Origin: Ferrovaceae bacterium
Lineage (GTDB): Bacteria; Pseudomonadota; Gammaproteobacteria; Burkholderiales; Ferrovaceae
Direction of reading: 5' to 3'
Assembly: GCA_027311025.1 (NCBI GenBank)
Contig: DAICZS010000003.1
Coordinates: forward strand, 42,624 to 106,623
Length of the DNA: 64,000 nucleotides
Positions 50,501-61,356 of this stretch are shown here, piece after piece (within the stretch, counting starts at the first letter, position 1; the number at the start of each line of letters is the position of its first letter). The position numbers were made by a program, and so were the translations under genes. A model generated the notes under the pieces. It saw only the letters and a program-made list of their open reading frames with translations. It made no database searches and had not been told where the DNA came from.

Positions 50501-52792
50501 ATGACAATTCGCACGTTTCTTGCCATGTGCTGTGTGCTGTTGAGCACAGCCGCCTGGGCCCTCTCTCCCTTCACCATCCGGGACATCCGGGTTGAAGGCG
50601 CGCAACGCATCGAAGCCGGTACGATCTTCAGCTACCTGCCACTCAAGGTGGGCGACACCGTCACCAATGAAAAGGCCAGCGCGGCCGTCAAGTCACTGTA
50701 TGACACGGGCTTTTTTGCCGATGTCCGGCTCGAGTCCGATGGGGATGTCCTGGTGGTGGTGGTGCAGGAGCGCCCTTCCATTGCGCGTATCGACATCAAC
50801 GGCAGCAAGGCTTTCAGCAAGGACCAGTTGAAGGACGCCCTGAAGTCCATCGGCATTGCCGAATCCCGCATCTACGACAAATCCCTGCTCGACAAGGCCG
50901 AGAAAGAGTTGAAGCGCCAGTATCTGGGCAAGGGCAAGTACTCGGCCCAGGTGACGACGACCGTGACGCCGATGCCGCGTAATCGCGTGGCGCTGACCTT
51001 CAACATCGTTGAAGGGGAAGTGGCCCACATTCGCGAAATCAACATCGTGGGCGCCACGGCTTTCCCCGAAAAGGTCCTGTTGGACCAGTTGCAGCTCAAC
51101 GTTCCCAACTGGTTGTCCTGGTACACCAAAAACGACCAGTACTCCAAGCAAAAACTGTCGGGTGACCTCGAAACCCTGCGGTCCTATTACCAGGATCGCG
51201 GCTATCTGGAATTTGCGGTGGAATCCACCCAGGTCTCCATTTCCCCAGACAAGCAGGACATCTACATCACCATCAACATCCATGAGGGTGAGCCGTACAA
51301 GGTTTCCGACGTCAAGCTGGCCGGACAGTTCGTGGTGCCCGAGGAGGAGCTGAAAAAGCTGCTCAAGCTCAAGGCGGGCGACACCTTCTCGCGTGAAAAG
51401 GTCACCTCGTCCAGCAAGGCCATCTCGGACCGCCTGGCCAACGAGGGCTATTCCTTTGCCAACATCAATGCCAATCCGGATATCAACAAGGACAACCACA
51501 CCGCGTCCTTTACCTTCGTGGTGGATCCGGGGCGCCGGGTCTATGTGCGGCACGTGAACATCTACGGCAACACCACCACGCGCGATGAAGTCATCCGGCG
51601 TGAAGTGCGTCAGCTGGAAGGCGGCTGGTATTCCATCGAGCGGGTCAACCGCTCCAAGGAGCGTATCGACCGCCTGGGTTTCTTTTCGGAGGTCACGGTG
51701 GACAGCCCACCTGTCCCTGGCACCACGGACCAGGTGGACGTCAATTTTACGGTGGTGGAGCGTCAGACCGGACAGATCCAGGTGGGTGCCGGCTACTCCT
51801 CTGCAGAAAAAGTGGTGCTCAGTGCCGGCATCAGCCAAAACAATCTGTTCGGCAGTGGCAACTCGCTGTCGCTCAACGTCAATTCTGGCGAAATCACCCG
51901 GACTTACGCCCTCACGTACTTCAACCCCTATTGGACGGACGAAGGCATTGGGCGTTCCTGGAGCGTCTATGACAGGACCATGAACACCACCCTGCTCACG
52001 GGGGTCAGTCCCTACATGACGCGCACCATCGGGACCGACATGCACCTCAGCGTGCCGGTAAGTGAAACCAACTCCTATTCGGTGGGCCTGGGTGTTGAAT
52101 CCACGGCCATCACGGTGGTGAGCGACAGCCCCATCCAGTACCTCAACTTCGTGGACCAGTTTGGTGATACCGCCAAGACCCTCAAGGCGGACGTGGGCTT
52201 TTCCCGGGACAGCCGGGACAGCGTCATTTACCCCATGAAGGGGCTCAACCAGCGCTATAGCCTGGAAGTGGGTCTGCCAGGTGCCGATCTCAAATATTAC
52301 CGGGCCACGATGAATGCCCAGTGGCTCAATCCCGTCACGAGTGACACCACGATGTCGTTTTCCAGCCAGTTGGGTTATGGTAATGGGTACGCGGGCATGC
52401 CCCTGCCGTTCTTCAAAAACTTTTTTGCCGGTGGCGTGGATTCGGTGCGGGGTTACTTTACCGGCAGTCTGGGCCCCCATACCTTTGACATGGTGGGCAA
52501 CACGCTCAACCTTGGGGGGAATAAAATGCTTACGGGTAGCGCAGAGTACCTGTTTCCCATGCCCGGCTTGAAAAACGATCACTCCTTCCGCTTGAGCACG
52601 TTTTTCGACGCCGGCAATGTGTTCGGGGCAGGCGAGGCAATTTCCCCCAGCCAGTTTCGCTATTCGGCAGGGATGGCGCTGTCCTGGTATTCCCCCATGG
52701 GGCCGCTCAAGTTCAGCTATGCCGTTCCCATTCGTGCGCAACCGTTGGATAATATCGAGCGGTTGCAATTTCAGATGGGCAGCACCTTTTAA
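50501..52792 (+). CDS. bamA: Outer membrane protein assembly factor BamA
   Basis: POTRA repeats starting FTIRDIRVEGAQRIEAGTIFSYLPLKVGD; C-terminal FQMGSTF. Confidence 0.98.
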   Translation: MTIRTFLAMCCVLLSTAAWALSPFTIRDIRVEGAQRIEAGTIFSYLPLKVGDTVTNEKASAAVKSLYDTGFFADVRLESDGDVLVVVVQERPSIARIDINGSKAFSKDQLKDALKSIGIAESRIYDKSLLDKAEKELKRQYLGKGKYSAQVTTTVTPMPRNRVALTFNIVEGEVAHIREINIVGATAFPEKVLLDQLQLNVPNWLSWYTKNDQYSKQKLSGDLETLRSYYQDRGYLEFAVESTQVSISPDKQDIYITINIHEGEPYKVSDVKLAGQFVVPEEELKKLLKLKAGDTFSREKVTSSSKAISDRLANEGYSFANINANPDINKDNHTASFTFVVDPGRRVYVRHVNIYGNTTTRDEVIRREVRQLEGGWYSIERVNRSKERIDRLGFFSEVTVDSPPVPGTTDQVDVNFTVVERQTGQIQVGAGYSSAEKVVLSAGISQNNLFGSGNSLSLNVNSGEITRTYALTYFNPYWTDEGIGRSWSVYDRTMNTTLLTGVSPYMTRTIGTDMHLSVPVSETNSYSVGLGVESTAITVVSDSPIQYLNFVDQFGDTAKTLKADVGFSRDSRDSVIYPMKGLNQRYSLEVGLPGADLKYYRATMNAQWLNPVTSDTTMSFSSQLGYGNGYAGMPLPFFKNFFAGGVDSVRGYFTGSLGPHTFDMVGNTLNLGGNKMLTGSAEYLFPMPGLKNDHSFRLSTFFDAGNVFGAGEAISPSQFRYSAGMALSWYSPMGPLKFSYAVPIRAQPLDNIERLQFQMGSTF

Positions 52793-52804
52793 GCGAGCAT
52801 TGAC

Positions 52805-53302
52805 ATGAAATCTTTCAAATTTTTGGTTCTTGTGATGGGTTTTCTGGCCTTGACGCCTGTGCTGGGCGCCGACCTCAAACTGGGCTGGATCAATATCGAA
52901 CGCATTTTCCGCGAGGCAGGGCCGGCACAGAAAGCCACCAAGAAGCTGGAGAAGGAATTTGACAAGCGCCAGAGCGACATCCAGAAAATCGGCAAGCAGA
53001 TGTCTGACCTGCAAACCCAGCTGGATAAGGAAGGCATGACCATGAGCGAAAGCGACCGCGCCCGGAAGGAGCGTGAACTGGCCAACCTCAATCGTGATTT
53101 TCAGCGTATGCAGCGTGAGTTTCGCGAGGATCTCAACACGCGGCGCAATGAGGAGTTTGCCAGCATCCAGGAGCGCGCCAACAAGGTTATCCGTGAAATT
53201 GCCGAGTCCGAGAAGTATGACCTGATTCTCACGGATGCCATCTATGCCAGCCCCAAAATCGACATTACGGACAAGGTCTTGAAGGCTCTGGCCGACAAGT
53301 AA
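52805..53302 (+). CDS. skp: OmpH/Skp periplasmic chaperone
   Basis: Signal peptide, coiled-coil LEKEFDKRQSDIQKIGKQMSDLQTQLDKEG; bamA-skp-lpxD context. Confidence 0.93.
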   Translation: MKSFKFLVLVMGFLALTPVLGADLKLGWINIERIFREAGPAQKATKKLEKEFDKRQSDIQKIGKQMSDLQTQLDKEGMTMSESDRARKERELANLNRDFQRMQREFREDLNTRRNEEFASIQERANKVIREIAESEKYDLILTDAIYASPKIDITDKVLKALADK

Positions 53303-53317
53303 CCTCCGTGCCCTTCG

Positions 53318-54358
53318 TTGGAAGCCACCCAACCCTATTCCTTACAGGACCTCGCCGATGCATGCGGCGGCGAGGTGGTGGGTGACGCCCAAACCCTGAT
53401 CCGCGGCATTGGTACCCTGGAGCAGGCGGGTCCCGGAGAAATCACGTTTCTTACCAACACCCTGTACCGCGACCTGTTGTCCAGAACACGGGCGGCAGCG
53501 GTGATCCTGGGGCCCTCCGACCGCCACGCCACGGCCTTGCCGCGCATCGTTTCAGACAACCCTTACGCCTGTTACGCCCGCATTGCCCAGCGGCTGTTCC
53601 CTTTCCCCAAAGCCGTTGCGGGGGTGCATCCCAGCGCCATCATCGATCCTGCGGCAAGGATTGCCGCCAGTGCCAGCATCGGTCCGCAGGTCACCATCGG
53701 TGCAGGTGCCGTGGTGGGCGAGGGGGTTGTGATCGGAGCAGGCTGCGTGCTGGGAGCGCACGTGGTGCTGGGAGAGGGCTGCTGGCTGTATCCGCGTGTG
53801 GTCATCTACGCCGGATGTGAAGTGGGTGCGCGCTGCATCCTGCATTCGGGTGTGGTGCTGGGCGCCGACGGTTTTGGCATGGCCCGCGACCAGGAGGGTT
53901 GGGTGAAAATTCCCCAGATTGGTCGCGTGCTGATCGGCGCTGATGTGGAAATTGGCGCCAACACCACGGTGGACCGGGGTGCCATTGAGGACACGGTCAT
54001 CGAGGAAGGGGTCAAGCTCGACAACCAGATCCAGATTGCCCATAACTGCCGCATTGGCGCCCATACGGTCATCGCGGGTTGCACCGGCATCTCCGGCAGT
54101 ACCCGGATTGGGCGCTACTGCCGCATCGGCGGCGGGGTGGGCATGGTGGGCCATCTGGCGGTGTGCGATGGGGTCACGGTGTCAGGGTTTTCCCTGATCA
54201 CGAAATCCATTACCCAGCCTGGGGTTTACACCTCATCCATTCCAAGCCAGCCACATCGTATCTGGATGGAAACGCTGGCCAACCTGCGCGCATTGCCTCA
54301 GTGGGTGAAAAAGCTGAGAGCACTCGAGCAGGACATACAAAAATTGAAGGAGGAGTAG
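53318..54358 (+). CDS. lpxD: UDP-3-O-acylglucosamine N-acyltransferase (TTG start)
   Basis: [39 protein letters not shown]; hexapeptide repeats. Confidence 0.97.
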   Translation: MEATQPYSLQDLADACGGEVVGDAQTLIRGIGTLEQAGPGEITFLTNTLYRDLLSRTRAAAVILGPSDRHATALPRIVSDNPYACYARIAQRLFPFPKAVAGVHPSAIIDPAARIAASASIGPQVTIGAGAVVGEGVVIGAGCVLGAHVVLGEGCWLYPRVVIYAGCEVGARCILHSGVVLGADGFGMARDQEGWVKIPQIGRVLIGADVEIGANTTVDRGAIEDTVIEEGVKLDNQIQIAHNCRIGAHTVIAGCTGISGSTRIGRYCRIGGGVGMVGHLAVCDGVTVSGFSLITKSITQPGVYTSSIPSQPHRIWMETLANLRALPQWVKKLRALEQDIQKLKEE

Positions 54359-54360
54359 TC

Positions 54361-54810
54361 ATGGCGGGTATGGACATCAATGAAATCATGAAATATCTGC
54401 CGCATCGGTATCCATTCCTGCTGGTGGACCGGGTTCTGGAGGTGATTCCGGGGCAGACCATCACGGCCATCAAGAACGTCAGCATGAACGAGGAGTTTTT
54501 CCAGGGGCATTTCCCCGTGCATCCGGTCATGCCTGGGGTGCTGATCATCGAGGCCCTGGCCCAGGCTGCGGCACTGTTGACGTTCAAGACCGAAGACGTC
54601 AAGCCGGACGGCAAGATCGTCACTTACTTCGTGGGCATCGACAAGGCGCGCTTCAGAAGCCCGGTCTTTCCTGGAGACCAGTTGATGCTGCATGCCAAGC
54701 TGTTGCGCCAGTCCTATCGGGTGTGGAAGTTTGCAACCCAGGCCACCGTCAACGGACAGGTGGTGACGGAGGCCGAGTTGCTGTGTACGGAAAAAGTGCT
54801 TGAAGCATGA
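54361..54810 (+). CDS. fabZ: 3-hydroxyacyl-ACP dehydratase FabZ
   Basis: [48 protein letters not shown]; start set at 54361. Confidence 0.98.
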   Translation: MAGMDINEIMKYLPHRYPFLLVDRVLEVIPGQTITAIKNVSMNEEFFQGHFPVHPVMPGVLIIEALAQAAALLTFKTEDVKPDGKIVTYFVGIDKARFRSPVFPGDQLMLHAKLLRQSYRVWKFATQATVNGQVVTEAELLCTEKVLEA

Positions 54811-55577
54811 TCCATCCCAGCGCCATCATCCATCCAGGGGCCGAGCTTGCCAGTGACGTGACCGTCGGTGCTTATGCCATCATCGGCCCCCAGGTCCGCA
54901 TTGGCCCAGGGACCACCGTGGGCGATCATGTCAGCATTACCGGGCGCACCACCATCGGTGCGCGCAACCGCATCTACGGGTTCTGCGTGCTGGGGGGCGA
55001 TCCCCAGGACAAGAAATACCACGGTGAAAACACCGCCCTCGAGATCGGCGACGACAATACTATCCGCGAGTTCTGCACCTTCAACATCGGTACGGAAGAC
55101 GATGCGGGGGTGACGCGTCTGGGCAACCATAACTGGATCATGGCTTATGTGCATCTGGCCCATGACTGTCAGGTGGGAAACCATACCACGTTTGCCAATC
55201 ATGCCACCCTTGCAGGCCATGTCCATGTGGGTGACTGGACCATCCTCGGCGGCTTCGTCGGCGTGCATCAATTCGTTCGGGTGGGCGCGCACAGTTTTCT
55301 CGGCATCTCGGCCGTCATCACCCAGGACGTCCCTCCTTTCGTCATGGTGGCGGGCCATCCTGCGGGCCCTCATGGCATCAACAGCGAAGGGCTGCGTCGC
55401 CGGGGGTTTACCGCAGAGGAAATCGCCGCCATCAAGCAGGCCTATCGCAAGCTCTACCGTTCCGGGCTGAGTCTTGAGGAGGCCCGTGGCGAGATTGCCG
55501 TGATTGCGCGACAGCATCCGCACGTGCAGGAAATGCTGGACTTCCTCGCGCACTCCAGCCGCGGTATCGTGCGCTGA
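54807..55577 (+). CDS. lpxA: UDP-N-acetylglucosamine acyltransferase
   Basis: [41 protein letters not shown]. Confidence 0.98.
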   Translation: MIHPSAIIHPGAELASDVTVGAYAIIGPQVRIGPGTTVGDHVSITGRTTIGARNRIYGFCVLGGDPQDKKYHGENTALEIGDDNTIREFCTFNIGTEDDAGVTRLGNHNWIMAYVHLAHDCQVGNHTTFANHATLAGHVHVGDWTILGGFVGVHQFVRVGAHSFLGISAVITQDVPPFVMVAGHPAGPHGINSEGLRRRGFTAEEIAAIKQAYRKLYRSGLSLEEARGEIAVIARQHPHVQEMLDFLAHSSRGIVR

Positions 55578-55579
55578 CC

Positions 55580-56719
55580 ATGCGCATCGGCGTGGTGGCT
55601 GGTGAAGCATCAGGCGACGCACTGGGAGCAACCCTGATTGAAGCGGTACGGATGCGTTATCCCGATGCCGTGTTTGAAGGCATCGCCGGGCCGCGCATGC
55701 AGGCACTGGGAGCCCGCTCCCTCTTTCCCATGGAGACACTGTCCGTGCGCGGTTATCTGGAAGTCCTGCGCGCATTGCCAACCCTCCTGTCGATTCGAAG
55801 GCAACTGATCCGGCATTTTCTGGCATCCCCTCCCGATCTGTTCGTCGGCATCGATGCCCCCGACTTCAACCTCACCCTGGAAAAGCGGCTCAAACGCGCC
55901 GGCATTCCCACCTTGCAGATGGTGGCCCCGACCGTCTGGGCCTGGCGTGCCAATCGCCTGCCGGCCATTCGGGAGGCGGTGGCGGGCGTGCTTTCCATCT
56001 TTCCCTTCGAGCGCCCCATTTTTGAACAGGCCGGCATTCCCATCACGGACATCGGGCATCCGCTGGCGCAGCAAATTCCCGAAGCGGTGGATCATGCCGC
56101 GGCCCGCCAGAATCTGGCGCTGGGAGATGCGTCGCCGGTGGTGGCCCTGCTGCCCGGCAGCCGCATCTCCGAACTGGACTATCACGCCCAGTTGTTTGTG
56201 GATACTGCGGTGTTGTTGCAGCGGCGCTTTCCCCGGGCCCGTTTTCTCGTGCCGCTCGTCAACCGTCACACGCGCGAGCAGTTTGAGCAGGTGCTGCAGC
56301 ACGCAGCGCAGCCGCCCGATGTGGTGTTGTTGGAGGGCCGGGCGCAGGAAGCGCTTGCTGCAGCCGACGTGGCGCTGGTGGCCTCAGGCACGGCCACCCT
56401 GGAGGCGGCCCTGTTGAAATGTCCCATGGTCATCACCTACCGCCTTTCCGCCCTGACGGCCTGGCTGGTTCGACAACGCGCCACGGCGCGGTTTTTCGGA
56501 TTGCCCAACATCATCCTGGACGAGGCCGTGGTGCCCGAGGTGATTCAGGAGGCGGCCACCCCCGAGAACCTCGCCGGGCGCCTGGCCGCACTTCTGGACG
56601 ATCCGGCCGCACGCGGGGCCATGGTGCAGTCCTTCGAGCGCCTGCATCGCCTGCTGCGGGCCGACTCGCACCAGGGCATTCTGAAGGGCATTGCTCAGGC
56701 CCTGCCGCATGCGCCCTGA
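55580..56719 (+). CDS. lpxB: Lipid-A-disaccharide synthase
   Basis: [47 protein letters not shown]. Confidence 0.98.
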   Translation: MRIGVVAGEASGDALGATLIEAVRMRYPDAVFEGIAGPRMQALGARSLFPMETLSVRGYLEVLRALPTLLSIRRQLIRHFLASPPDLFVGIDAPDFNLTLEKRLKRAGIPTLQMVAPTVWAWRANRLPAIREAVAGVLSIFPFERPIFEQAGIPITDIGHPLAQQIPEAVDHAAARQNLALGDASPVVALLPGSRISELDYHAQLFVDTAVLLQRRFPRARFLVPLVNRHTREQFEQVLQHAAQPPDVVLLEGRAQEALAAADVALVASGTATLEAALLKCPMVITYRLSALTAWLVRQRATARFFGLPNIILDEAVVPEVIQEAATPENLAGRLAALLDDPAARGAMVQSFERLHRLLRADSHQGILKGIAQALPHAP

Positions 56720-57323
56720 CCGCCTGATCCGCCCGGGCCAGTCCCTCGATTTTCCAGAAGGGCTGCTGTGCGGCGTGGACGAGGCAGGGCGCGGTCCGAT
56801 TGCCGGCCCCGTGACCGCTGCTGCCGTGATCCTGCATCCTGATTGCCCCATTCCCGGCCTGGATGATTCCAAGAAATTGAGCGCGGTAACACGTGATGCC
56901 CTGGAAGGGCTCATCAAGGCCCGGGTGCTGGCATGGTCCACGGCCTGTGCCAGTGTTGCCGAAATCGATGCCCTCAATATCCTGCAAGCCACGTTGCTGG
57001 CCATGCGCCGCGCCGTGGAGGGGCTCACGGTCCTGCCTGCGGTGGTGGCCGTGGATGGGCTCTACAGTCCGCGTCTCTCCGCCACAACCGTAGCCGTGGT
57101 GAAGGGCGATGCCCGGGTGGCCGCCATTTCAGCCGCCTCCATCCTGGCCAAGACCGAGCGTGATCGCCTCATGGCGGCATTGGGGCGTGAGTATCCCCAG
57201 TACCAGTTTGAACGCCACAAGGGCTATCCCACCGCACTGCACCTTGAAAGGCTGCGCGCGCATGGGGCCAGCCCCCACCACCGCCTGTCCTTTGCCCCCG
57301 TGAGCGCCATCCGATGCGCGTGA
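56709..57323 (+). CDS. rnhB: Ribonuclease HII
   Basis: [33 protein letters not shown] 56709 overlaps lpxB 3' end. Confidence 0.97.
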   Translation: MRPDRLIRPGQSLDFPEGLLCGVDEAGRGPIAGPVTAAAVILHPDCPIPGLDDSKKLSAVTRDALEGLIKARVLAWSTACASVAEIDALNILQATLLAMRRAVEGLTVLPAVVAVDGLYSPRLSATTVAVVKGDARVAAISAASILAKTERDRLMAALGREYPQYQFERHKGYPTALHLERLRAHGASPHHRLSFAPVSAIRCA

Positions 57324-58093
57324 TCCGTTCGCGCGACAACGCGCTCTTCAAGCAGTTTGCCAGCCTCGCGCATTCGTCGCGGCAGCGCCACAAGCTGGGG
57401 TTGACGGTACTGGATGGCGTGCATCTGGTGGCAGCTTATGGGGCCTCCCGGGGCGTACCCCACACGCTGCTGGCCAGCGAGAGTGGCCTCACCCACCCCG
57501 AGGTAGCCCGGCTGCTGGCAGGCGGCCTGCTGCCGCAACCCGTGGTGTTGAGCGATGCGCTGTTTGCCGAGTGCGCCGCAGTGCAGGCCCCGCAAGGAAT
57601 TGCCGCCATCATTGCCATTCCCGCTCCGGCACCGCCCGCAGGGCCCCTGGGCCCCTGCCTGATGCTGGAAGACATCCAGGATCCGGGCAACCTCGGCACC
57701 CTGCTGCGCTCGGCCGCTGCTGCAGGGGTGCCGCGCGCCTTTCTCTCGCCGGGTTGTGCCCTGGCCTGGGCGCCCCGCGTGCTGCGTGCCGGCATGGGGG
57801 CCCATTTCCTGATTGAACTCTACGAAGGGGTAAACCTGCCCAATCTGGCGCAGCGTTACGAAGGGCGCGTGCTCGGTGCTGCCCTGCACGGGGCCCGTTC
57901 CTGTTTTGAGGCGGATCTGCGGGGGACCGTGGCGCTCGTGATCGGCAACGAAGGTGCGGGAATTTCTGCCGACCTGCTGGCCCGGGTGCACGAACGCATC
58001 CATATTCCCATGGCGCCCGGGGTGGAGTCGCTCAACGCCGCGGTGGCAGGGTCGGTGCTGATGTTCGAGCGGATGCGCCAGTCGTCCTGCTAG
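57314..58093 (+). CDS. TrmH/SpoU-family RNA methyltransferase
   Basis: [52 protein letters not shown]. Confidence 0.95.
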   Translation: MRVIRSRDNALFKQFASLAHSSRQRHKLGLTVLDGVHLVAAYGASRGVPHTLLASESGLTHPEVARLLAGGLLPQPVVLSDALFAECAAVQAPQGIAAIIAIPAPAPPAGPLGPCLMLEDIQDPGNLGTLLRSAAAAGVPRAFLSPGCALAWAPRVLRAGMGAHFLIELYEGVNLPNLAQRYEGRVLGAALHGARSCFEADLRGTVALVIGNEGAGISADLLARVHERIHIPMAPGVESLNAAVAGSVLMFERMRQSSC

Positions 58094-58908
58094 TACAGGT
58101 GCCGCGAAAGCCCCGTTTGGTGCAGGATGGTGGTGGACAGTTCCTCGATCGACATGTTGGTGGATTCCAGAAAGGGAATGCCGTGGGCGCGCAACATGGC
58201 TTCGGCGGCCTGGATTTCGTGACGACAGTTGGACAGGGCCGCGTAGCGGCTGTCAGGGCGGCGCTCGGAGCGAATCTGGTGCAGCCGCTCCGGCCGGATC
58301 GACAGCCCCCACAGTTTTTTCCGCCAGGGCAGCAAGGCCGACGGCAGTTGCTGTTTATCCAGGTCCTCGTGAATCAGGGGGTAGTTGGCCGCCTTGATGC
58401 CAAACTGCATGGCGAGATACAGGCTGGTGGGCGTCTTGCCGCAGCGTGACACGCCAACCAGGATGATCTCGGCTTCGTCCAGTCCGGCGCTGTTGACGCC
58501 GTCATCGTGGGCCATGCAGAAATTGATGGCATTGATGCGCTGGGTGTAGCTGTGCAGGTCTCCTGTGCCATGTGACTTGCCCACGGCGTGGGAGGAAGGG
58601 GTGCCCAATTCGGATTCCAGGGGGGCGATGAACGCCTCAAAGAAATCCAGGACCAGGGCATTGGCGGTCCTGATGATGCGCCGCACGGCATCGTCGATCA
58701 GGGTGCTGAACACGAGCGGGCGCTGATGATCTGCAGCGGCAGCAAGGTTGATGGCCGCAACGGCATCCCGGGCGCGCGCCTCGCTGTCCACGAAGGGCAT
58801 CGTATGGCGCTGGAATTGAACACCGTCAAACTGGGTGATCAGGCTTTGGCCCAGCATTTCGGCGGTGATCCCGGTACGATCGGAGACATAGAACACGCTT
58901 CGCTTCAT
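58090..58908 (-). CDS. ppsR: PEP synthase regulatory protein (kinase/pyrophosphorylase, DUF299)
   Basis: MKRSVFYVSDRTGITAEMLGQSLITQF; VGVSRCGKTPTSLYLAMQFG; divergent from ppsA. Confidence 0.95.
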   Translation of the reverse strand: MKRSVFYVSDRTGITAEMLGQSLITQFDGVQFQRHTMPFVDSEARARDAVAAINLAAAADHQRPLVFSTLIDDAVRRIIRTANALVLDFFEAFIAPLESELGTPSSHAVGKSHGTGDLHSYTQRINAINFCMAHDDGVNSAGLDEAEIILVGVSRCGKTPTSLYLAMQFGIKAANYPLIHEDLDKQQLPSALLPWRKKLWGLSIRPERLHQIRSERRPDSRYAALSNCRHEIQAAEAMLRAHGIPFLESTNMSIEELSTTILHQTGLSRHLY

Positions 58909-58931
58909 GAAACTCACCAATTTCCAAAGGG

Positions 58932-58940
58932 TTATCCACA
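58932..58940 (+). promoter_or_regulatory. Consensus DnaA box TTATCCACA in the ppsR/ppsA intergenic region
   Basis: Exact 9-mer read directly. Confidence 0.45.
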
Positions 58941-58955
58941 GCATAGCAGATGTCT

Positions 58956-58961
58956 TATAAT
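58956..58961 (+). promoter_or_regulatory. Candidate -10 box (TATAAT) of ppsA flanked by TGTCT/AGACA dyad
   Basis: TGTCT 58951-58955, TATAAT, AGACA 58962-58966. Confidence 0.5.
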
Positions 58962-58989
58962 AGACAACTTTTAGAGGTCAGGGGACATC

Positions 58990-61356
58990 ATGGCAACGGC
59001 ATACATTCGCTGGTTTCAGGATCTTCGCATGACCGACGTGGATTCCGTCGGAGGCAAGAACGCATCGCTGGGTGAAATGTTCAGCCAGTTAAGCCATGCC
59101 GGCGTGCGTGTGCCCGGAGGCTTTGCCACAACAGCCGCGGCCTACCGCGATTTCCTGGCCCAGGGCGGGCTTGCAGCACGCATCGAGGCCCTGCTGCTGG
59201 CGCTGGATGTGGACGATGTGGATGCCCTGGCCGTGGCTGGCGCCAAAATTCGCGACTGGGTGCTGAAAACGCCCCTGCCCGAACGGCTGGTGCAGGAGTT
59301 GACGGCAGCCTACGCGCAACTGGAAGACGGTTCGGGCACCCCACCTGCGGTGGCCGTGCGCTCCTCGGCCACCGCAGAGGATTTGCCCGATGCATCCTTT
59401 GCCGGCCAGCAGGAAACCTTCCTCAACATCACCGGCATGGCGCAGGTGCTGGAGGCGGTGAAGCACGTATTTGCCTCGCTCTACAATGACCGCGCCATCG
59501 CCTATCGGGTACACCAGGGGTTTGTGCATGCCGAGGTGGCCCTCTCGGCCGGCATTCAACGCATGGCGCGCAGCGATGTGGGGGCCAGCGGCGTGCTGTT
59601 CACCATGGATACCGAGTCGGGCTTTGACCAGGTGGTGTTCATCACGGCCAGCTGGGGGCTGGGGGAGAGCGTGGTCCAGGGGGCCGTCAACCCGGACGAA
59701 TACTATGTCAGCAAGGTGGCCCTGGCGCAGGGGCGCCCCGCAGTGCTGATGCGCAATCTGGGGTCCAAGGCCACGCGCATGATCTACAGCGGCGAGAAGG
59801 TCGCCGGGCGCACGGTCACCACCGTGGAAACCGACCTCGCCGATCGCCATCGCTTTTGCCTCAATGACGCCGAACTGGAAGAACTGGCGCGTTATGCGGT
59901 CATCATCGAACAGCATTACGGACGCCCCATGGATGTGGAATGGGCGCGCGATGGCATGGATGGCAAGATCTACATCCTGCAGGCGCGTCCTGAAACGGTG
60001 GCCTCGCGCAAGGGAGACAGCCTGGAACGCTATGCGCTCAAGGGCAAGGGCGATTTGCTGGTCACGGGTCGCGCCATCGGACAGAAGATCGGCTCGGGGC
60101 CCGTGCGCATCATTTTCGACGAGTCGCAAATGAACGAGATAAATCCGGGCGACGTGCTGGTGACGGACATGACGGACCCCAACTGGGAGCCCATCATGAA
60201 GCGCGCTTCCGCCATCGTCACCAACCGCGGTGGACGCACATGTCACGCCGCGATCATTGCGCGCGAACTGGGCATTCCTGCCGTGGTGGGCTGTGAACAT
60301 GCCACGGAGGTGTTGAAGGATGTCCCGGCCGTGACGGTGTCCTGCGCCGAGGGTGAGACCGGCAACATCTACCGGGGCCTGATCGATTTTGAAGTCTCTT
60401 CCCTGGCGCTCGAACGCATGCCTGCCATTCCGGTCAAGATCACCATGAACGTGGGCAACCCGCAACTGGCATTTTCCTTTCAGCGCCTGCCCAACGAGGG
60501 CGTTGGACTGGCGCGCCTGGAATTCATCATCAGCGCCATGATTGGCGTTCATCCCAAGGCCTGCCTGGAGTACCCGCACCTGCCGGCGGCGCTCAAGTTG
60601 GAGGTGGAGGAGAAGGCGCGCGGTTACAGCGACCCTGCGGCGTTTTACCGGGAAAAACTTGCCGAGGGCATCGCCACGCTGGCGGCTGCCTTCTGGCCCA
60701 AGAAGGTCATCGTACGCCTGTCGGATTTCAAGTCCAACGAATACACCAATCTGATCGGCGGCAAGCGCTACGAGCCCCACGAAGAAAATCCCATGCTGGG
60801 GTTTCGCGGCGCCTCGCGCTATACCGCGACTTCATTCCGCGATTGTTTCGAGCTGGAATGCCGGGCATTGAAACGGGTACGCGACGAGATGGGCTTCACC
60901 AACGTAGAGATCATGGTGCCCTTTGTGCGCACCCTGGCCGAAGCCGATCGCACCATCGCCCTGTTGCAGGAGTTGGGGCTTCGTCGGGGCGAGAACGGGT
61001 TGCGCGTGGTGATGATGTGCGAGATTCCTGCCAATGCCATCCTGGCCGACCAGTTCCTTGAGCGTTTTGACGGTTTCTCCATCGGCTCAAACGACCTGAC
61101 GCAGCTGACCCTCGCCGTGGATCGTGATTCCGGGCTGGTGGCCCAGGCCTTTGATGAGCGTGATCCTGCCGTCAAGGCAATGCTGCATCTTGCCATCAGC
61201 GCCTGCCAGCGCGCCGGCAAATATGTGGGCATTTGCGGCCAGGGGCCGTCCGATCACCCCGACCTGGCACGCTGGCTGATGGAGGAGGGGATTGAGTCCA
61301 TGTCGCTTAATCCGGACTCGGTCATCGGCACCTGGTTGTTTCTCGCGAAGCAGTAG
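58990..61356 (+). CDS. ppsA: Phosphoenolpyruvate synthase
   Basis: [16 protein letters not shown]; catalytic His region [25 protein letters not shown]-terminal [15 protein letters not shown]. Confidence 0.99.
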   Translation: MATAYIRWFQDLRMTDVDSVGGKNASLGEMFSQLSHAGVRVPGGFATTAAAYRDFLAQGGLAARIEALLLALDVDDVDALAVAGAKIRDWVLKTPLPERLVQELTAAYAQLEDGSGTPPAVAVRSSATAEDLPDASFAGQQETFLNITGMAQVLEAVKHVFASLYNDRAIAYRVHQGFVHAEVALSAGIQRMARSDVGASGVLFTMDTESGFDQVVFITASWGLGESVVQGAVNPDEYYVSKVALAQGRPAVLMRNLGSKATRMIYSGEKVAGRTVTTVETDLADRHRFCLNDAELEELARYAVIIEQHYGRPMDVEWARDGMDGKIYILQARPETVASRKGDSLERYALKGKGDLLVTGRAIGQKIGSGPVRIIFDESQMNEINPGDVLVTDMTDPNWEPIMKRASAIVTNRGGRTCHAAIIARELGIPAVVGCEHATEVLKDVPAVTVSCAEGETGNIYRGLIDFEVSSLALERMPAIPVKITMNVGNPQLAFSFQRLPNEGVGLARLEFIISAMIGVHPKACLEYPHLPAALKLEVEEKARGYSDPAAFYREKLAEGIATLAAAFWPKKVIVRLSDFKSNEYTNLIGGKRYEPHEENPMLGFRGASRYTATSFRDCFELECRALKRVRDEMGFTNVEIMVPFVRTLAEADRTIALLQELGLRRGENGLRVVMMCEIPANAILADQFLERFDGFSIGSNDLTQLTLAVDRDSGLVAQAFDERDPAVKAMLHLAISACQRAGKYVGICGQGPSDHPDLARWLMEEGIESMSLNPDSVIGTWLFLAKQ

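Noticed and set aside
50693-53332. 879-codon minus-strand ORF opposite bamA/skp
   Set aside because: Antisense shadow of strongly conserved bamA and skp; no homology pattern
59089-60780. 563-codon minus-strand ORF opposite ppsA
   Set aside because: Antisense shadow ORF; ppsA supported by catalytic motifs
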